NCBI RefSeq assembly: GCF_900156155.1
Contig: NZ_FTMD01000004.1
Span: 124,001-188,000 of the forward strand
Length of the DNA stretch: 64,000 nt
Source: Aromatoleum tolulyticum
Lineage (GTDB): Bacteria; Pseudomonadota; Gammaproteobacteria; Burkholderiales; Rhodocyclaceae
Direction: 5' to 3'
Shown: one piece after another, positions 17,108 through 28,367 of the stretch
Position numbering within the stretch: the stretch's first letter is position 1
How the letters are laid out: each line of letters opens with the position of its first letter
Translations under genes and position numbers: made by a program
Notes under the pieces: model-generated
Database searches by the model: none
Told to the model about the DNA's origin: nothing
What the model saw: the letters and a program-made list of their open reading frames with translations, nothing else

Positions 17108-17172
17108 CCGTTCGGGCTGAGCCTGTCGAAGCCCATCCGACCAGCGCCCTTCGACAGGCTCAGGGCGAACGG
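17108..17172. repeat. Dispersed inverted repeat
   Basis: Two arms of about 27 bases face each other, sharing the perfect 15-mer CTTCGACAGGCTCAG and its complement, with a few mismatches at the GGGC/CCC part and a loop of about 10 bases. This string is a widespread intergenic repeat in betaproteobacteria as far as I recall. It lies between pdxA and rsmA. Confidence 0.65.
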
Positions 17173-17340
17173 CCGTCGCTCCAATTGGTTGCCGTTATGG
17201 GCGCTTCGCGAAGCCACGGGAAGCGTCGCATGCACACCGCAGCCCGCGCGGCGGCGGCTTTCGGGCCGAGGCGTCCGCCACGCGCCAACGAGGACCGGAA
17301 GCCGCCGCCGCGCGGGCGGATCGCCGGCATGGCCCACGCC

Positions 17341-18327
17341 TCAGGCGCGCCCGCGCGACATCGCGATCGCCAGCTCGACCGCCGCGAACAGGCTGCCCGG
17401 ATCGGCCTTTCCCGTTCCGGCAAGATCGAGTGCAGTCCCGTGATCGACCGAAGTGCGGATGATCGGCAGGCCCAGCGTCACGTTCACGCCGCCACCGAAG
17501 CTCGCGTGCTTGAGCACCGGCAGGCCCTGGTCGTGGTACATCGCCAGCACCGCGTCGCCCTGCTCCAGCGTGTGCGGCACGAACAGCGTGTCGGCAGGCA
17601 GCGGCCCGGCGAGCTGCATGCCCTCGCCGCGCAGCTTCTCCAGCACCGGCGTGATCACCTCGATCTCCTCGCGCCCCATGTGGCCGCCCTCGCCCGCATG
17701 CGGATTCAGGCCGGCGACGAGGATGCGCGGCGCCGTCAGGCCGAAATGCCGCACCAGGTCGCCGTGCAGGATGCGCAGCGTCGCCTCCAGCAGTTCGCGC
17801 GTGATCGCCGCCGGCACCGCCGCCAGCGGCAGGTGCGTCGTCGCCAGCGCAACGCGCATGCCGCCGCCGACCAGCATCATCACGACGAGCGGCGTGCCGG
17901 TATGCTCGGCGAGATACTCGGTATGCCCGCTGAAGGGCACCCCGGCGTCGTTGATGACGCCCTTGTGTACAGGCGCCGTCACCATCCCGGCGAACTCGCC
18001 GCTGCGGCAGCCCGCCAGCGCGCGGTCGAGCAGCGCGAGCACGTAGGGGGCGTTCGCCGCGTCGAGCGTGCCGGCGCGCGCCGGCACCGCCAGCGGAACG
18101 TGCAGCACTTCGAGCGTGTTCGCCGGCGCCGCAGCGCGTGCGGGCTCGAAGGGCACCACCGCGACACGGCCCCCCGCACGCTCGCGGATCAGCCCGATGT
18201 CGCCGAGGACGACGGTGCGCACCGGCCAGCCGCGCCCGGCCAGATGCGCGCACAGCTCCGGTCCGACCCCGGCCGGCTCGCCGCTCGTGACGGCGAGGAC
18301 AGGCAACCGCGCGGCCAGCCCCGGCAC
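17341..18327 (-). CDS. pdxA: 4-hydroxythreonine-4-phosphate dehydrogenase PdxA
   Basis: Oxidises 4-phosphohydroxy-L-threonine in the DXP-dependent pyridoxal phosphate pathway; divalent-metal and NAD dependent. The protein has 328 residues with [15 protein letters not shown] at the start, the [10 protein letters not shown] motif near residue 113, the metal-binding His in [24 protein letters not shown] near 210 and the [11 protein letters not shown] motif near 265, followed by [20 protein letters not shown]. All PdxA landmarks are present. It starts at a GTG six bases after the surA stop; AAGGAG at the end of surA gives a nine-base spacer, so the genes are co-translated from one message. Confidence 0.96.
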   Translation of the reverse strand: MPGLAARLPVLAVTSGEPAGVGPELCAHLAGRGWPVRTVVLGDIGLIRERAGGRVAVVPFEPARAAAPANTLEVLHVPLAVPARAGTLDAANAPYVLALLDRALAGCRSGEFAGMVTAPVHKGVINDAGVPFSGHTEYLAEHTGTPLVVMMLVGGGMRVALATTHLPLAAVPAAITRELLEATLRILHGDLVRHFGLTAPRILVAGLNPHAGEGGHMGREEIEVITPVLEKLRGEGMQLAGPLPADTLFVPHTLEQGDAVLAMYHDQGLPVLKHASFGGGVNVTLGLPIIRTSVDHGTALDLAGTGKADPGSLFAAVELAIAMSRGRA

Positions 18328-18333
18328 GCCGGC

Positions 18334-19653
18334 TTACTCCTTCTCCATGCGGTACTCGACGTAGGTGCGGTCGCGCAGCTGGCGCAGCCATTCCTCGTAC
18401 GCCTCTTCGGCCTTGCGCTCGCGCAGGGCGTTGCGCGCGGCGGCGCGCTTGCGCTCGTCGGTGACGTCCTGCATGCGACGCTCCTCGACCATGATCAGGT
18501 GCCAGCCGAAGGGCGACTTGATCGGGGGGCTGACCTCACCCGGCTTCAGTGCGTCCATCGCGCGCTCGAACTCGGGCACCGTGTCGCCCGGATTGACCCA
18601 ACCGAGGTCGCCGCCCTTGGCGGCCGACAGGTCGGCCGAATTCACCTTGGCCAGTTCCGCGAAGTTCCCGCCATTGACGACGCGCTCGCGCAGGCCTTTC
18701 AGGCGGCTCTCGGCGTCCGCGTCGGTCACGATCTCGGAGGTGCGGATCAGGATGTGGCGCGCGCGCGTCTGCTGCATCTGCTGCAGCCCCGCGGCCGCCC
18801 CGCCGCGACGCTCGACGAGCTTGACGATGTGGAAGCCCGCCGGGCTGCGAATGACCTTGGAGACCTCGCCCGGCTGCATCTGGCGCACGGCATCCGCGAA
18901 CAGCACGGGCAGGCGATCGCGCCCGCGCCAGCCGAGATCGCCGCCGCTCAGGCCGTCCGGCGCGTCCGAATACGACGCTGCGATACGGCCGAAATCCTCA
19001 CCCGCGCGCAGGCGCTCGACGACGTTCTCGGCGCGCGCGAGGCGCTCCGACTGCTGCTGCATGGTTGCGCCCTCGGGCACGCGCACGAGGATGTGGGCGA
19101 CGTGGAACTCCTCGCCCGACAGCGCATCGGCGTTGTTCGCGAGGAAGTTCTCGATCTCCGCGTCGGTGACGACGATGCGGCTGTCGACGTCGCGCTCGCG
19201 CAGGCGCGTGAGCAGGATCTCGGAACGGATCTGGTCGCGGAAGCGGTTCCACGTGATGCCGTCCTTTTCCAGCGCCAGACGCAGGTCGGTCATGCTCATG
19301 CGGTTGTTGTCGGCGATGCGGCCGATCGCCCGCTCCAGCGTCGCGTCGTCGACCTTGAGCGAGGTTTCCGCGGCGAGCTGCTGTTGCGCGCGCTCGAGCA
19401 CCAGCCGCTCGAGCACCTGGCGCTCGAACACGTCGGCCGGCGGCAGCGCCGTGCCCTGGCGGGCGAGCTGGCGCTGCGCCTGCTGGACGCGCTCGCGCAG
19501 CTCCAGCGTGGTGATGACCTCGTTATTGACGACGGCGACGATGCGGTCGACCGCGACCGGACGCGCGGAGGCCGCGTGCGCGGGGAGCAGTGCGGGAGCG
19601 CCGGCCAGGCCGAGGACCAGGGCGATGCACAGGCGCGAGGGAATTCGGATCAT
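18334..19653 (-). CDS. surA: Periplasmic chaperone / peptidyl-prolyl isomerase SurA
   Basis: Escorts unfolded outer-membrane proteins, including LptD, across the periplasm to the BAM complex. The 439-residue protein has a signal peptide (LCIALVLGLAGAPALLPAHA), the SurA_N domain (DRIVAVVNNEVITTLEL, VLERLVLERAQQQLAAE) and two parvulin domains. The first is at about 175-275 (EEFHVAHILVRVPEGA, GGDLGWRGRDRLP) and the second at 285-385 (QTRARHILIRTSEIV, GGDLGWVNPGDTVPEF), with a helical tail after them. The ATG at 19653 gives the most normal signal peptide. An ATG at 19686 overlaps the lptD stop as ATGA and would add 11 residues, so coupled initiation there is possible. It lies directly between lptD and pdxA. 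Confidence 0.95.
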   Translation of the reverse strand: MIRIPSRLCIALVLGLAGAPALLPAHAASARPVAVDRIVAVVNNEVITTLELRERVQQAQRQLARQGTALPPADVFERQVLERLVLERAQQQLAAETSLKVDDATLERAIGRIADNNRMSMTDLRLALEKDGITWNRFRDQIRSEILLTRLRERDVDSRIVVTDAEIENFLANNADALSGEEFHVAHILVRVPEGATMQQQSERLARAENVVERLRAGEDFGRIAASYSDAPDGLSGGDLGWRGRDRLPVLFADAVRQMQPGEVSKVIRSPAGFHIVKLVERRGGAAAGLQQMQQTRARHILIRTSEIVTDADAESRLKGLRERVVNGGNFAELAKVNSADLSAAKGGDLGWVNPGDTVPEFERAMDALKPGEVSPPIKSPFGWHLIMVEERRMQDVTDERKRAAARNALRERKAEEAYEEWLRQLRDRTYVEYRMEKE

Positions 19654-19682
19654 GTTCTGTCGTGGTGTGGATGGTGGGGCGC

Positions 19683-22115
19683 TCATTCGGCGCCGAAAAC
19701 GCGATCGGAAACGGGATCGTTGATCTTCCCATAACCGGCGACGCTGCGTTTGAGCAGATTGACCGGGCTGGTGCCTACGCTCGCGAGGTCGTTGAGTTCG
19801 AGCTGCACGAACACGGCCTGGGTCACGTCGTTGGGGTCGGTCGCGAAGCGGTGCACCGCGGTGCGCACCACCCAGCAGCCGCCATCGTACTCGATGCCCG
19901 CGATCGCTTCGGTGATGCGGTCTTCCTTCAGCGAGCGCGTCACACGCCCGACACCGTACCATCCGCCGCCCAGCGGCCACTGGCCGGACAGGGCGAGATC
20001 CTGGATCTTGTCGCTCTCGTCGGCGAGCCGGCCGCGCGAATAGCGGTAGGACAGGTTCACCGCCTTGGCGAAGTCCGGCTGGTAGCGCACGCCGGCGTTG
20101 AAGCGTTCGGTCCAGTTGTCGCGCGGGTTGTACTGCAGGGTCGAATCGAGCCAGGTCTTCGGCATCACGTAGCCGCTGAAGAGGCCGAGGACGTCGGCGC
20201 GGCGACCGGTGCGCGGCTCCTCGCCGGGCAGCGTCACGCGCTGGTCGTCGAAGTAGAAGCGCTGACCGACGGTCGCGCGCAGGCGTTCGCCGCCGGATTC
20301 GGGGTCGATCAGGCGCGTGGTCACCGCCGCCGTCACCTGGTTCGCATCGGCGATGCGGTCGCCGCCGGAGTACTGATTCTCGGAGAAGATCTGCGCAAGG
20401 CCGAAGTCGTAGCGCGACGAATCGAACACCGGGATGTCGGTCTGGTCGCGGAACGGCGTCTTGACGTAGAACACGCGCGGCTCCAGCGTCTGCAGGAAAT
20501 CGCGGCCGAACAGGTTGGTGTCGCGCTCGAAGAACAGGCCGCTGTCGACGGAGAAGATCGGCACCGAGCGCGTGATCGAGCGGCTGCTGCCGGTCAGGTC
20601 GCGGTCAAGGTCGTATTGCGTGTAATGCAGGCCGACCTTGGGCGTGACGTAATAGCCGGCGCGCTCGAAAGGCAGAGACACCTGCGGATGGAGGGTGAAG
20701 CGGCTGCCTTCCGCAACATTCGAGTCCGGATGATCGAACTGCACGTATTCGCCGCGGAACGCGAAGGCCGAGCCGCCGATCAGTTCGCCGCGGTTGACGT
20801 TCAGCAGCAGCTGCGGCAGCTTGCGGTACGGCTCGCCGCCCGACAGGGTCTGGTAGCTCTGCACCAGCGCGGAGGCGTTCCACCACTCGCTGCCGGCATA
20901 GGTCAGCGTGCCCTTGCGCACGAGGTTCGCACGCGAGGCGACCGACACGCGCGAGCTGAGGTCCTCGAAATACTCCTTGTCGGTGACGCCGTTCCAGTCG
21001 ATCGCCGCGAACAGGCTGGGCGTGATGACCTGCGTGTGCTGGAAGGAGCCCAGCGCGCGCTCCTCGCCGGTGACGTTGTCGCGCGGCAGGTATTCGACGC
21101 GCGCCTCGCCGGCCTGCGTCGGCGTCAGGTAACGGAATTCGGTCGCCAGCTGTACGCCGCGACGGCCCATGACGCGCGGAGCGATCGTCGCGTCGTAGTT
21201 CGGCGCGATGTTCCAGTAGTACGGCACCGAGATGTCGAGACCGACCTTGTTCGACATGCCGAAGGTCGGCGCGAGGAAACCCGACTGGCGCTGGCCGGCG
21301 AGCGGAAACTCGGCCCACGGCCACCACAGCATCGGCACGTCCTGGAACACCAGGCTCGCGCCCTGCGCGGTGCCGAGTTCGCGGTCGTAGTCGAGGTGCA
21401 GGTCGCTCGCCTTCAGGTACCAGTCGGGATCGCTCGCCTCGCAGGTCGACCAGGTCGCGTTCTTCAGGCGGTACTGGTTCTCGCCCTCGAAATACAGCAC
21501 ATCGGCCGAACCGCCCCCGGCGACTTCGCGCGGCGTCTCGCCCGGCTGCACCGGCGCGGTCGACTGGCGCTTGATGCGGTAGGTCGGCGACTCGAACGAG
21601 CCCAGACGCTCCTCAAGCTTGAGCCGCGCCTCCGGTCCGCTCATGCTGTCCTCGCCGCGCCTGAGGCGCACGTTGCCCTCCGCATGCGCCTCGTCCTCGA
21701 GCTCGCGGTAGGTCAGCTTGTCCGCGGAAAGCAGCAGGTCGTCGCGTTGCAGTTCGGCATCGCCCTCCGCCAGCAGCTCGACCGAGCGCGTACCGCGGAT
21801 GCGCTGGGCGCGCACCTCGGTCGCCCCCGGCGGCAGCGCGGCAGTCGCCGGCGCGGGCGCGGGCGTCTTCGCAGCCTGCCCCTGTGTCGCGGCGGGCGCC
21901 GGAGCAGCCGCCTTCGCTGCAGGGCGGCCGCCGGCCGCAGGCTGCGCGGCATCCGCCGGCGAAGCGGCGGGCGCGGGTTTCGCCGGCGCACGGGGGCTGC
22001 TGCCACCGAGCAGATCCGGCGACACGACCAGCGGCGGCAGTCCGGCCGCCAGGGCCGAGCCCGAGAAACAGCACAGCAGCAGCGGGATCGCCCGCAGCTG
22101 CGTTCTCAATCGCAT
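19683..22115 (-). CDS. lptD: LPS-assembly outer-membrane protein LptD
   Basis: Final component of the Lpt bridge, inserting lipopolysaccharide into the outer leaflet with LptE. The protein has 810 residues with a signal peptide (LRAIPLLLCCFSGSALA), an unusual Ala/Pro/Lys-rich linker at about 25-95, the OstA jellyroll at about 95-210 (VRAQRIRGTRSVELLAEGDA, LTYRELEDEAHAEGNVRL) and a large C-terminal barrel (WWPWAEFPLAGQRQSGFLAPTFG through LELNDLASVGTSP). Mature cysteines are reduced to one in the N-terminal domain (STCEASDP) and one near the end of the barrel (DGGCWVV), enough for one inter-domain disulfide, where E. coli has four. It heads the operon and is divergent from amgK. Confidence 0.95.
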   Translation of the reverse strand: MRLRTQLRAIPLLLCCFSGSALAAGLPPLVVSPDLLGGSSPRAPAKPAPAASPADAAQPAAGGRPAAKAAAPAPAATQGQAAKTPAPAPATAALPPGATEVRAQRIRGTRSVELLAEGDAELQRDDLLLSADKLTYRELEDEAHAEGNVRLRRGEDSMSGPEARLKLEERLGSFESPTYRIKRQSTAPVQPGETPREVAGGGSADVLYFEGENQYRLKNATWSTCEASDPDWYLKASDLHLDYDRELGTAQGASLVFQDVPMLWWPWAEFPLAGQRQSGFLAPTFGMSNKVGLDISVPYYWNIAPNYDATIAPRVMGRRGVQLATEFRYLTPTQAGEARVEYLPRDNVTGEERALGSFQHTQVITPSLFAAIDWNGVTDKEYFEDLSSRVSVASRANLVRKGTLTYAGSEWWNASALVQSYQTLSGGEPYRKLPQLLLNVNRGELIGGSAFAFRGEYVQFDHPDSNVAEGSRFTLHPQVSLPFERAGYYVTPKVGLHYTQYDLDRDLTGSSRSITRSVPIFSVDSGLFFERDTNLFGRDFLQTLEPRVFYVKTPFRDQTDIPVFDSSRYDFGLAQIFSENQYSGGDRIADANQVTAAVTTRLIDPESGGERLRATVGQRFYFDDQRVTLPGEEPRTGRRADVLGLFSGYVMPKTWLDSTLQYNPRDNWTERFNAGVRYQPDFAKAVNLSYRYSRGRLADESDKIQDLALSGQWPLGGGWYGVGRVTRSLKEDRITEAIAGIEYDGGCWVVRTAVHRFATDPNDVTQAVFVQLELNDLASVGTSPVNLLKRSVAGYGKINDPVSDRVFGAE

Positions 22116-22192
22116 ATCGCGCAAAGCGCTTTCCCCAATCCTGGTTTCATCGCCGGCGGCACGTACCCGGCACGGCCCCGGCCTTTTGATAA

Positions 22193-23923
<1,731 letters not shown>

Positions 23924-23980
23924 ACGCGCTCCGGCCGGCCCGGTCGAATCCGACACCAGCGCACATGCCATAATCTGCCG

Positions 23981-25333
23981 ATGAATACGCCCCTCGACCG
24001 CTCCACGCTCGACGTCGCCCCCTTCCGCGCCCGCCGCGAGCGCCTGCTCGCCCGCATGAACGCACTCGGCGGCGGCGTAGCCGTCGTGCCGACCGCCCCG
24101 GAATACGCGCGCAACCGCGACACGAACTACCCGTTCCGTTACGACAGCTATTTCCACTACCTCACCGGCTTCGGCGAGCCCGAGGCGGTGGTGGTGCTGA
24201 TCGCCGGCGATTCGCCGAAATCGATCCTGTTCTGCCGCGAGAAGAGCGAGGAGCGCGAGATCTGGGAAGGCTACCGCTACGGCCCGGACGCGGCGCGCGA
24301 GCACTTCGGCTTCGACGAAGCCTGGACCATCGGCGAGCTCGACCAGCGCCTGCCCGACCTCATGTCCGGACAGCCCGTGCTGTGGTGCAGCCTCGGCCAC
24401 AACGGCGACTGGGACGCCCGCGTGATGCGCGCACTCAACACCGTGCGCGCGAATGCCCGCGCCGGCGCGATCCCGCCGCACGCGATCCGCGACGTGCGCG
24501 CCGAACTCGACGAGATGCGCATCCTCAAGGACGCCGCCGAAATCGCGATCATGCGCCGCGCCGGCGACATCTCGGGCGAAGCCCACCGCCGCGCGATGGC
24601 CGCGACCCGCCCCGGGCGCTTCGAATACGAGATCGAGGCCGAGCTGATCCACGCCTTCCGCCGCGCCGGCAGCCAGGCCCCCGCCTACCCGTCCATCGTC
24701 GCCAGCGGCGCCAACGCCTGCGTGCTGCACTACGTCGAGAACGACCGCCAGATGCGCGACGGCGAGCTGCTGCTGATCGACGCCGGCTGCGAACTCGATG
24801 GCTACGCTTCCGACATCACCCGCAGCTTCCCCGTGAACGGCCGCTTCAGCGGCCCGCAGCGCGACATCTACGAACTCGTGCTCGCCGCCCAGACCGCCGC
24901 GAAGGCCGCGATCCGGCCCGGCGCGCACTGGAACATGCCGCACGACGCCGCCGTCGCGGTGCTCGCGCAGGGCATGCTCGACCTCAAGCTCCTGTCCGGC
25001 AGCCTCGCCGAAGTCCTCGAACAGGGACACTACCGCCGCTTCTACATGCACCGCACCGGCCACTGGCTCGGGCGCGACGTGCACGACGCGGGCGAATACA
25101 AGCTCGACGGCCAGTGGCGGCCGCTGGCGCCGGGCATGGTGCTGACGGTCGAACCGGGCTGCTACATCCGCCCCGCCGAAGGCGTGCCGGAAGCGTTCTG
25201 GAACATCGGCGTGCGCATCGAGGACGACGCGCTGGTCACCGAAGACGGCTGCGAATACATCACCGAAGCGGCGCCGCGCTCGGTCGCCGACATCGAGGAC
25301 GTCATGCGCGAGGCCGCCGATGGCGCAGCATGA
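23981..25333 (+). CDS. pepP: Xaa-Pro aminopeptidase (PepP, M24B)
   Basis: A 450-residue dimetal aminopeptidase P removing N-terminal residues before proline. The N-terminal AMP_N domain (FRARRERLLARMNALGGGVAVV, NYPFRYDSYFHYLTGFGEPEA) precedes the pita-bread domain with all five metal ligands: Asp in LLIDAGCELD, Asp in YASDITRSFP, His in HRTGHWLGRDVHD, Glu in LTVEPGCYI and Glu in VRIEDDALV. Length matches E. coli PepP. The ATG at 23981 has no Shine-Dalgarno, and a -10-like CATAAT ends only six bases before it, so a very short or leaderless message is possible. The last 14 bases overlap the ubiH-type gene, so the two share a transcript, as in many proteobacteria. Confidence 0.95.
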   Translation: MNTPLDRSTLDVAPFRARRERLLARMNALGGGVAVVPTAPEYARNRDTNYPFRYDSYFHYLTGFGEPEAVVVLIAGDSPKSILFCREKSEEREIWEGYRYGPDAAREHFGFDEAWTIGELDQRLPDLMSGQPVLWCSLGHNGDWDARVMRALNTVRANARAGAIPPHAIRDVRAELDEMRILKDAAEIAIMRRAGDISGEAHRRAMAATRPGRFEYEIEAELIHAFRRAGSQAPAYPSIVASGANACVLHYVENDRQMRDGELLLIDAGCELDGYASDITRSFPVNGRFSGPQRDIYELVLAAQTAAKAAIRPGAHWNMPHDAAVAVLAQGMLDLKLLSGSLAEVLEQGHYRRFYMHRTGHWLGRDVHDAGEYKLDGQWRPLAPGMVLTVEPGCYIRPAEGVPEAFWNIGVRIEDDALVTEDGCEYITEAAPRSVADIEDVMREAADGAA

Positions 25334-26477
25334 CCTGCTGATCGTCGGCGCCGGCCCGGTCGGCCTGTCGCTCGCCCTCGCACTCAAGGACAGCGGCCTC
25401 GCGATCGCGCTGGCCGACACGCGTCCGCGCGACGCCGTCGCCGCCGATCCGCGCGCGCTCGCGCTGGCCCACGGCTCGCGCCTCACGCTCGAACGCCTGG
25501 GCGTGTGGAACGATCTGCCGGCGACACCGATCCGCCACATCCACGTGTCGCAACAGGGCGGCTTCGGCCGCACCCGGCTCGAGGCCGACGACTACGGCGT
25601 GCCCGCACTCGGCTACGTCGTCCAGGCAGGCGCTCTGGCCGCGGCCCTGCGCGACGCCGTCGAATGCGCCGGCATCACGGTCATGGACCAGACCGAGGTG
25701 ACCAGCCTGAACTCGAACTCCGACTCGGTGACGGCCAGCCTCGCCGGCACCGGCGCCACCATCCACGGCACCGCCGCCGGCGCCCGCCTCGTCGCCTGTG
25801 CCGAAGGCGGCCTGCTGGCCGGCACGCCGGACATCGTCGAGCGCGACTACGGCCAGCACGCACTCATCGCCAACGTGGGCATCGCCGGCAAGCACCGCGA
25901 AACCGCCTTCGAACGCTTCACGAGCGAGGGGCCGATCGCATTGCTGCCCCACGGCGACGAGTACGCGCTGGTGCATGTCGCCTCGCCCCAGCGCGCCACC
26001 GAGCTCCTGGCCCTGCCCGATGCCGCCTACCGCGAACACCTCCAGCGCCGCTTCGGCAGCCGCGTGCAACTCGCGCGCGTCACCGGGCGGCTGCGCTACC
26101 CGCTGGTGCTGCGCTACCGGCGCGACCCCGTCGGCCCGCGCACGGTCTGGTTGGGCAATGCCGCCCAGACCCTGCACCCCGTCGCCGGCCAGGGCTTCAA
26201 TCTCGCATTGCGCGACGTGTGGGCGCTCGCCCGCACCCTCCTCGACTACCGCGGCGACCCCGGCCTCGCCGGCACGCTCGCAGCCTGGCGCGACGCCCGC
26301 CGGCTCGACCGTTTCGGCGCGATCAACTTCACCGACAGCCTGGTGCGCATCTTCAGCAACGATTTCGTCCCCCTGCACCACGCGCGCGGCGCCGCCCTGT
26401 TCGCGCTCGACATGCTGCCGCCGCTGCGCCACTTCATCGCCCGCCGCATGATGTTCGGCGCACGCGCCTGGCCGTGA
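25320..26477 (+). CDS. ubiH: UbiH-family FAD-dependent ubiquinone-biosynthesis hydroxylase
   Basis: A 385-residue class A flavoprotein monooxygenase that hydroxylates the ubiquinone ring precursor. The N-terminal dinucleotide-binding motif is LLIVGAGPVGLSLALALKD; the middle DG-type motif region is less clear (ACAEGGLLAG); the FAD-ribityl motif WLGNAAQTLHPVAGQGFNLALRD at about 280-300 is the diagnostic UbiH/UbiF/VisC signature. The C-terminal helix region (FIARRMMFGARAWP) is typical too. Whether it acts at C1, C5 or C6 cannot be told from sequence, since these enzymes interchange between lineages; ubiH is chosen because of the pepP neighbour, as in E. coli. The start overlaps the end of pepP by 14 bases. 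Confidence 0.85.
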   Translation: MAQHDLLIVGAGPVGLSLALALKDSGLAIALADTRPRDAVAADPRALALAHGSRLTLERLGVWNDLPATPIRHIHVSQQGGFGRTRLEADDYGVPALGYVVQAGALAAALRDAVECAGITVMDQTEVTSLNSNSDSVTASLAGTGATIHGTAAGARLVACAEGGLLAGTPDIVERDYGQHALIANVGIAGKHRETAFERFTSEGPIALLPHGDEYALVHVASPQRATELLALPDAAYREHLQRRFGSRVQLARVTGRLRYPLVLRYRRDPVGPRTVWLGNAAQTLHPVAGQGFNLALRDVWALARTLLDYRGDPGLAGTLAAWRDARRLDRFGAINFTDSLVRIFSNDFVPLHHARGAALFALDMLPPLRHFIARRMMFGARAWP

Positions 26478-26556
26478 TACGCGCGATGCCGGCCCCGCCG
26501 GCAACCCCGCGTTATATGATTGCAGCCGAACAATCCAGGCACCGACAGTCCACAAC

Positions 26557-28278
26557 ATGAACAAGAACATGCGGATTCGCTACAAGATCACCCTCGCGGT
26601 CGGCATTGCAGTCACGGTGGTGCTCGTGGCGATGGCACTCTTCTATACGCACTTCCAGGAACAAACGGTCCTGAGCCAGAACGAGCGCACGATGGAAAAG
26701 CTCACCGAAAGCGTGGCCCAGGGCCTGCAGGCGGTGATGCTGGCGGGTTCCGCGGACATCGCCGAGTCCTATGCGGACCGCCTGAAGAAGGTCACCGACA
26801 TCATCGATTTCCGCATCCTGCGCACCAATGGCGACGAAGCCTTCCGCGACAACAAGACCATCCACGACGTGAACCGCCGCCGCGGCGAGGAAACCTTCAC
26901 GCCGCGCGACCACGAACAGCAGATTCCGGTGCTGCCGGCCGACGACCCCAACCTGCTCGCGACCGTCAGCGAGAACCGCACGCTCGCCGTCTACGAACCC
27001 GGCCTCGACGGCCACCGCACCCTGACCTTCCTCGCCCCGATCAAGTACATCGAGGCCTGCAGCAAATGCCACGGCACCGCAAACAAGGTGCGCGGCGTAA
27101 TCAAGCTCACGACCTCGCTCGCCGCCGTCGAACGCGACATCTACGAGGTGCGCCAGTACGCGATCGGCGGCCTCGCCCTGGCGCTGATGGCGACCATGCT
27201 GCTCACCGGCTACATGCTCGGCCGCACCGTCGTCGAACCGCTGGAAAAGGTCACGCACGCGATGACGCGCGTCTCGGACGGCGACCTCGACCACCAGGTG
27301 CCGATCCAGAGCCGCGACGAAATCGGCACGATGGCCAACAGCTTCAACCGCATGACCTCGGAGCTGCGAACCACCTACGACGGCCTGCGCCGCGAGCAGG
27401 ACAAGCTCACGACCATCATTCACGGCGCCGGCGAAGGCATCATCGTCACGGACAGCACCGGCGAGATCGTGCTGGTGAACCCGGCCGCCGAACGCCTGCT
27501 CGAAAAGCCCATAAGCCAGATCGTCAAGGAAGGTTTCTACGCGCTCCTCGACGACGAGGAGCAGATGCGCCTGTGGCTGTCCGACCCCGAGCAGGGCGGC
27601 GCGATCACGACCGCCTACAAGGAGCGCGTCCTGCAGGTCTTCGCCTCCACGATCTTCGGCAGCGACCACAACATCGTCGGATCGGCCGCACTGCTGCGCG
27701 ACATCACCGAGGAAAAGCGCCTCGAGGACGAACTGCGCCGGCTCTCGACCACCGACGGCCTCACCGGCCTGTTCAACCGCCGCCACCTCGACGCCACGCT
27801 GGACACCGAATACAACCGCGCGCAGCGCACCGGCACCTCGCTCGCGGTGCTGATGTTCGATATCGACCACTTCAAGAAATTCAACGACACCTACGGCCAC
27901 GACCAGGGCGACCGCGTGCTGCAATCCGTAGCGAAGAATTTCCACGACGCGCTGCGCAAGTACGACCTCGCGTGCCGTTACGGCGGCGAGGAATTCGTCG
28001 GCATCCTGCCCAACACGACGCTCGAGGGCGCATTCTGCGTCGCGGAGCGGCTGCGGGTGGAAATCGAAGCCGCCGAAGTCGACGGCCTCAAGGTCACCAT
28101 CAGCGTCGGCGTCGCCGCGTTCCCCGAGCTTCCCGTCTCGACCCCGGAGGGCCTGATCGAGGCCGCCGATGCGGCGCTCTACCGCTCGAAGGAAGGCGGG
28201 CGCAACCGCAGCACGCGCGCACTGCCTCCCGAGCCGAGCACGCCTGCGGCGACGGGCGCGGATACCACACCAGTGTGA
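26557..28278 (+). CDS. Membrane sensor diguanylate cyclase with periplasmic c-heme motif
   Basis: A 573-residue protein that would make cyclic-di-GMP in response to a periplasmic cue. Order of parts: TM1 at 9-29, periplasmic domain at about 30-200, TM2 at 201-222, HAMP at 222-275, PAS at about 283-385 and GGDEF at 393-550. The active-site motif is GGEEF (476-480) and the inhibitory RxxD site (RKYD, 467-470) has the correct five-residue spacing. The periplasmic part contains CSKCH at 168-172, a c-type heme attachment motif, so it may sense redox state, oxygen or NO. The C-terminal 25 residues are a Pro/Thr/Ala-rich tail. It stands alone between ubiH and dusB, with a TATGAT -10-like box at 26515-26520. 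Confidence 0.88.
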   Translation: MNKNMRIRYKITLAVGIAVTVVLVAMALFYTHFQEQTVLSQNERTMEKLTESVAQGLQAVMLAGSADIAESYADRLKKVTDIIDFRILRTNGDEAFRDNKTIHDVNRRRGEETFTPRDHEQQIPVLPADDPNLLATVSENRTLAVYEPGLDGHRTLTFLAPIKYIEACSKCHGTANKVRGVIKLTTSLAAVERDIYEVRQYAIGGLALALMATMLLTGYMLGRTVVEPLEKVTHAMTRVSDGDLDHQVPIQSRDEIGTMANSFNRMTSELRTTYDGLRREQDKLTTIIHGAGEGIIVTDSTGEIVLVNPAAERLLEKPISQIVKEGFYALLDDEEQMRLWLSDPEQGGAITTAYKERVLQVFASTIFGSDHNIVGSAALLRDITEEKRLEDELRRLSTTDGLTGLFNRRHLDATLDTEYNRAQRTGTSLAVLMFDIDHFKKFNDTYGHDQGDRVLQSVAKNFHDALRKYDLACRYGGEEFVGILPNTTLEGAFCVAERLRVEIEAAEVDGLKVTISVGVAAFPELPVSTPEGLIEAADAALYRSKEGGRNRSTRALPPEPSTPAATGADTTPV

Positions 28279-28367
28279 CGCAGTCGCTGCCGGGGCGAGC
28301 ATTCGGCTGCTCGCCCGGCGCCGCATGGGGTAAAATCCCGACCTTTCCCCCGCAACACGCCCCGCCC

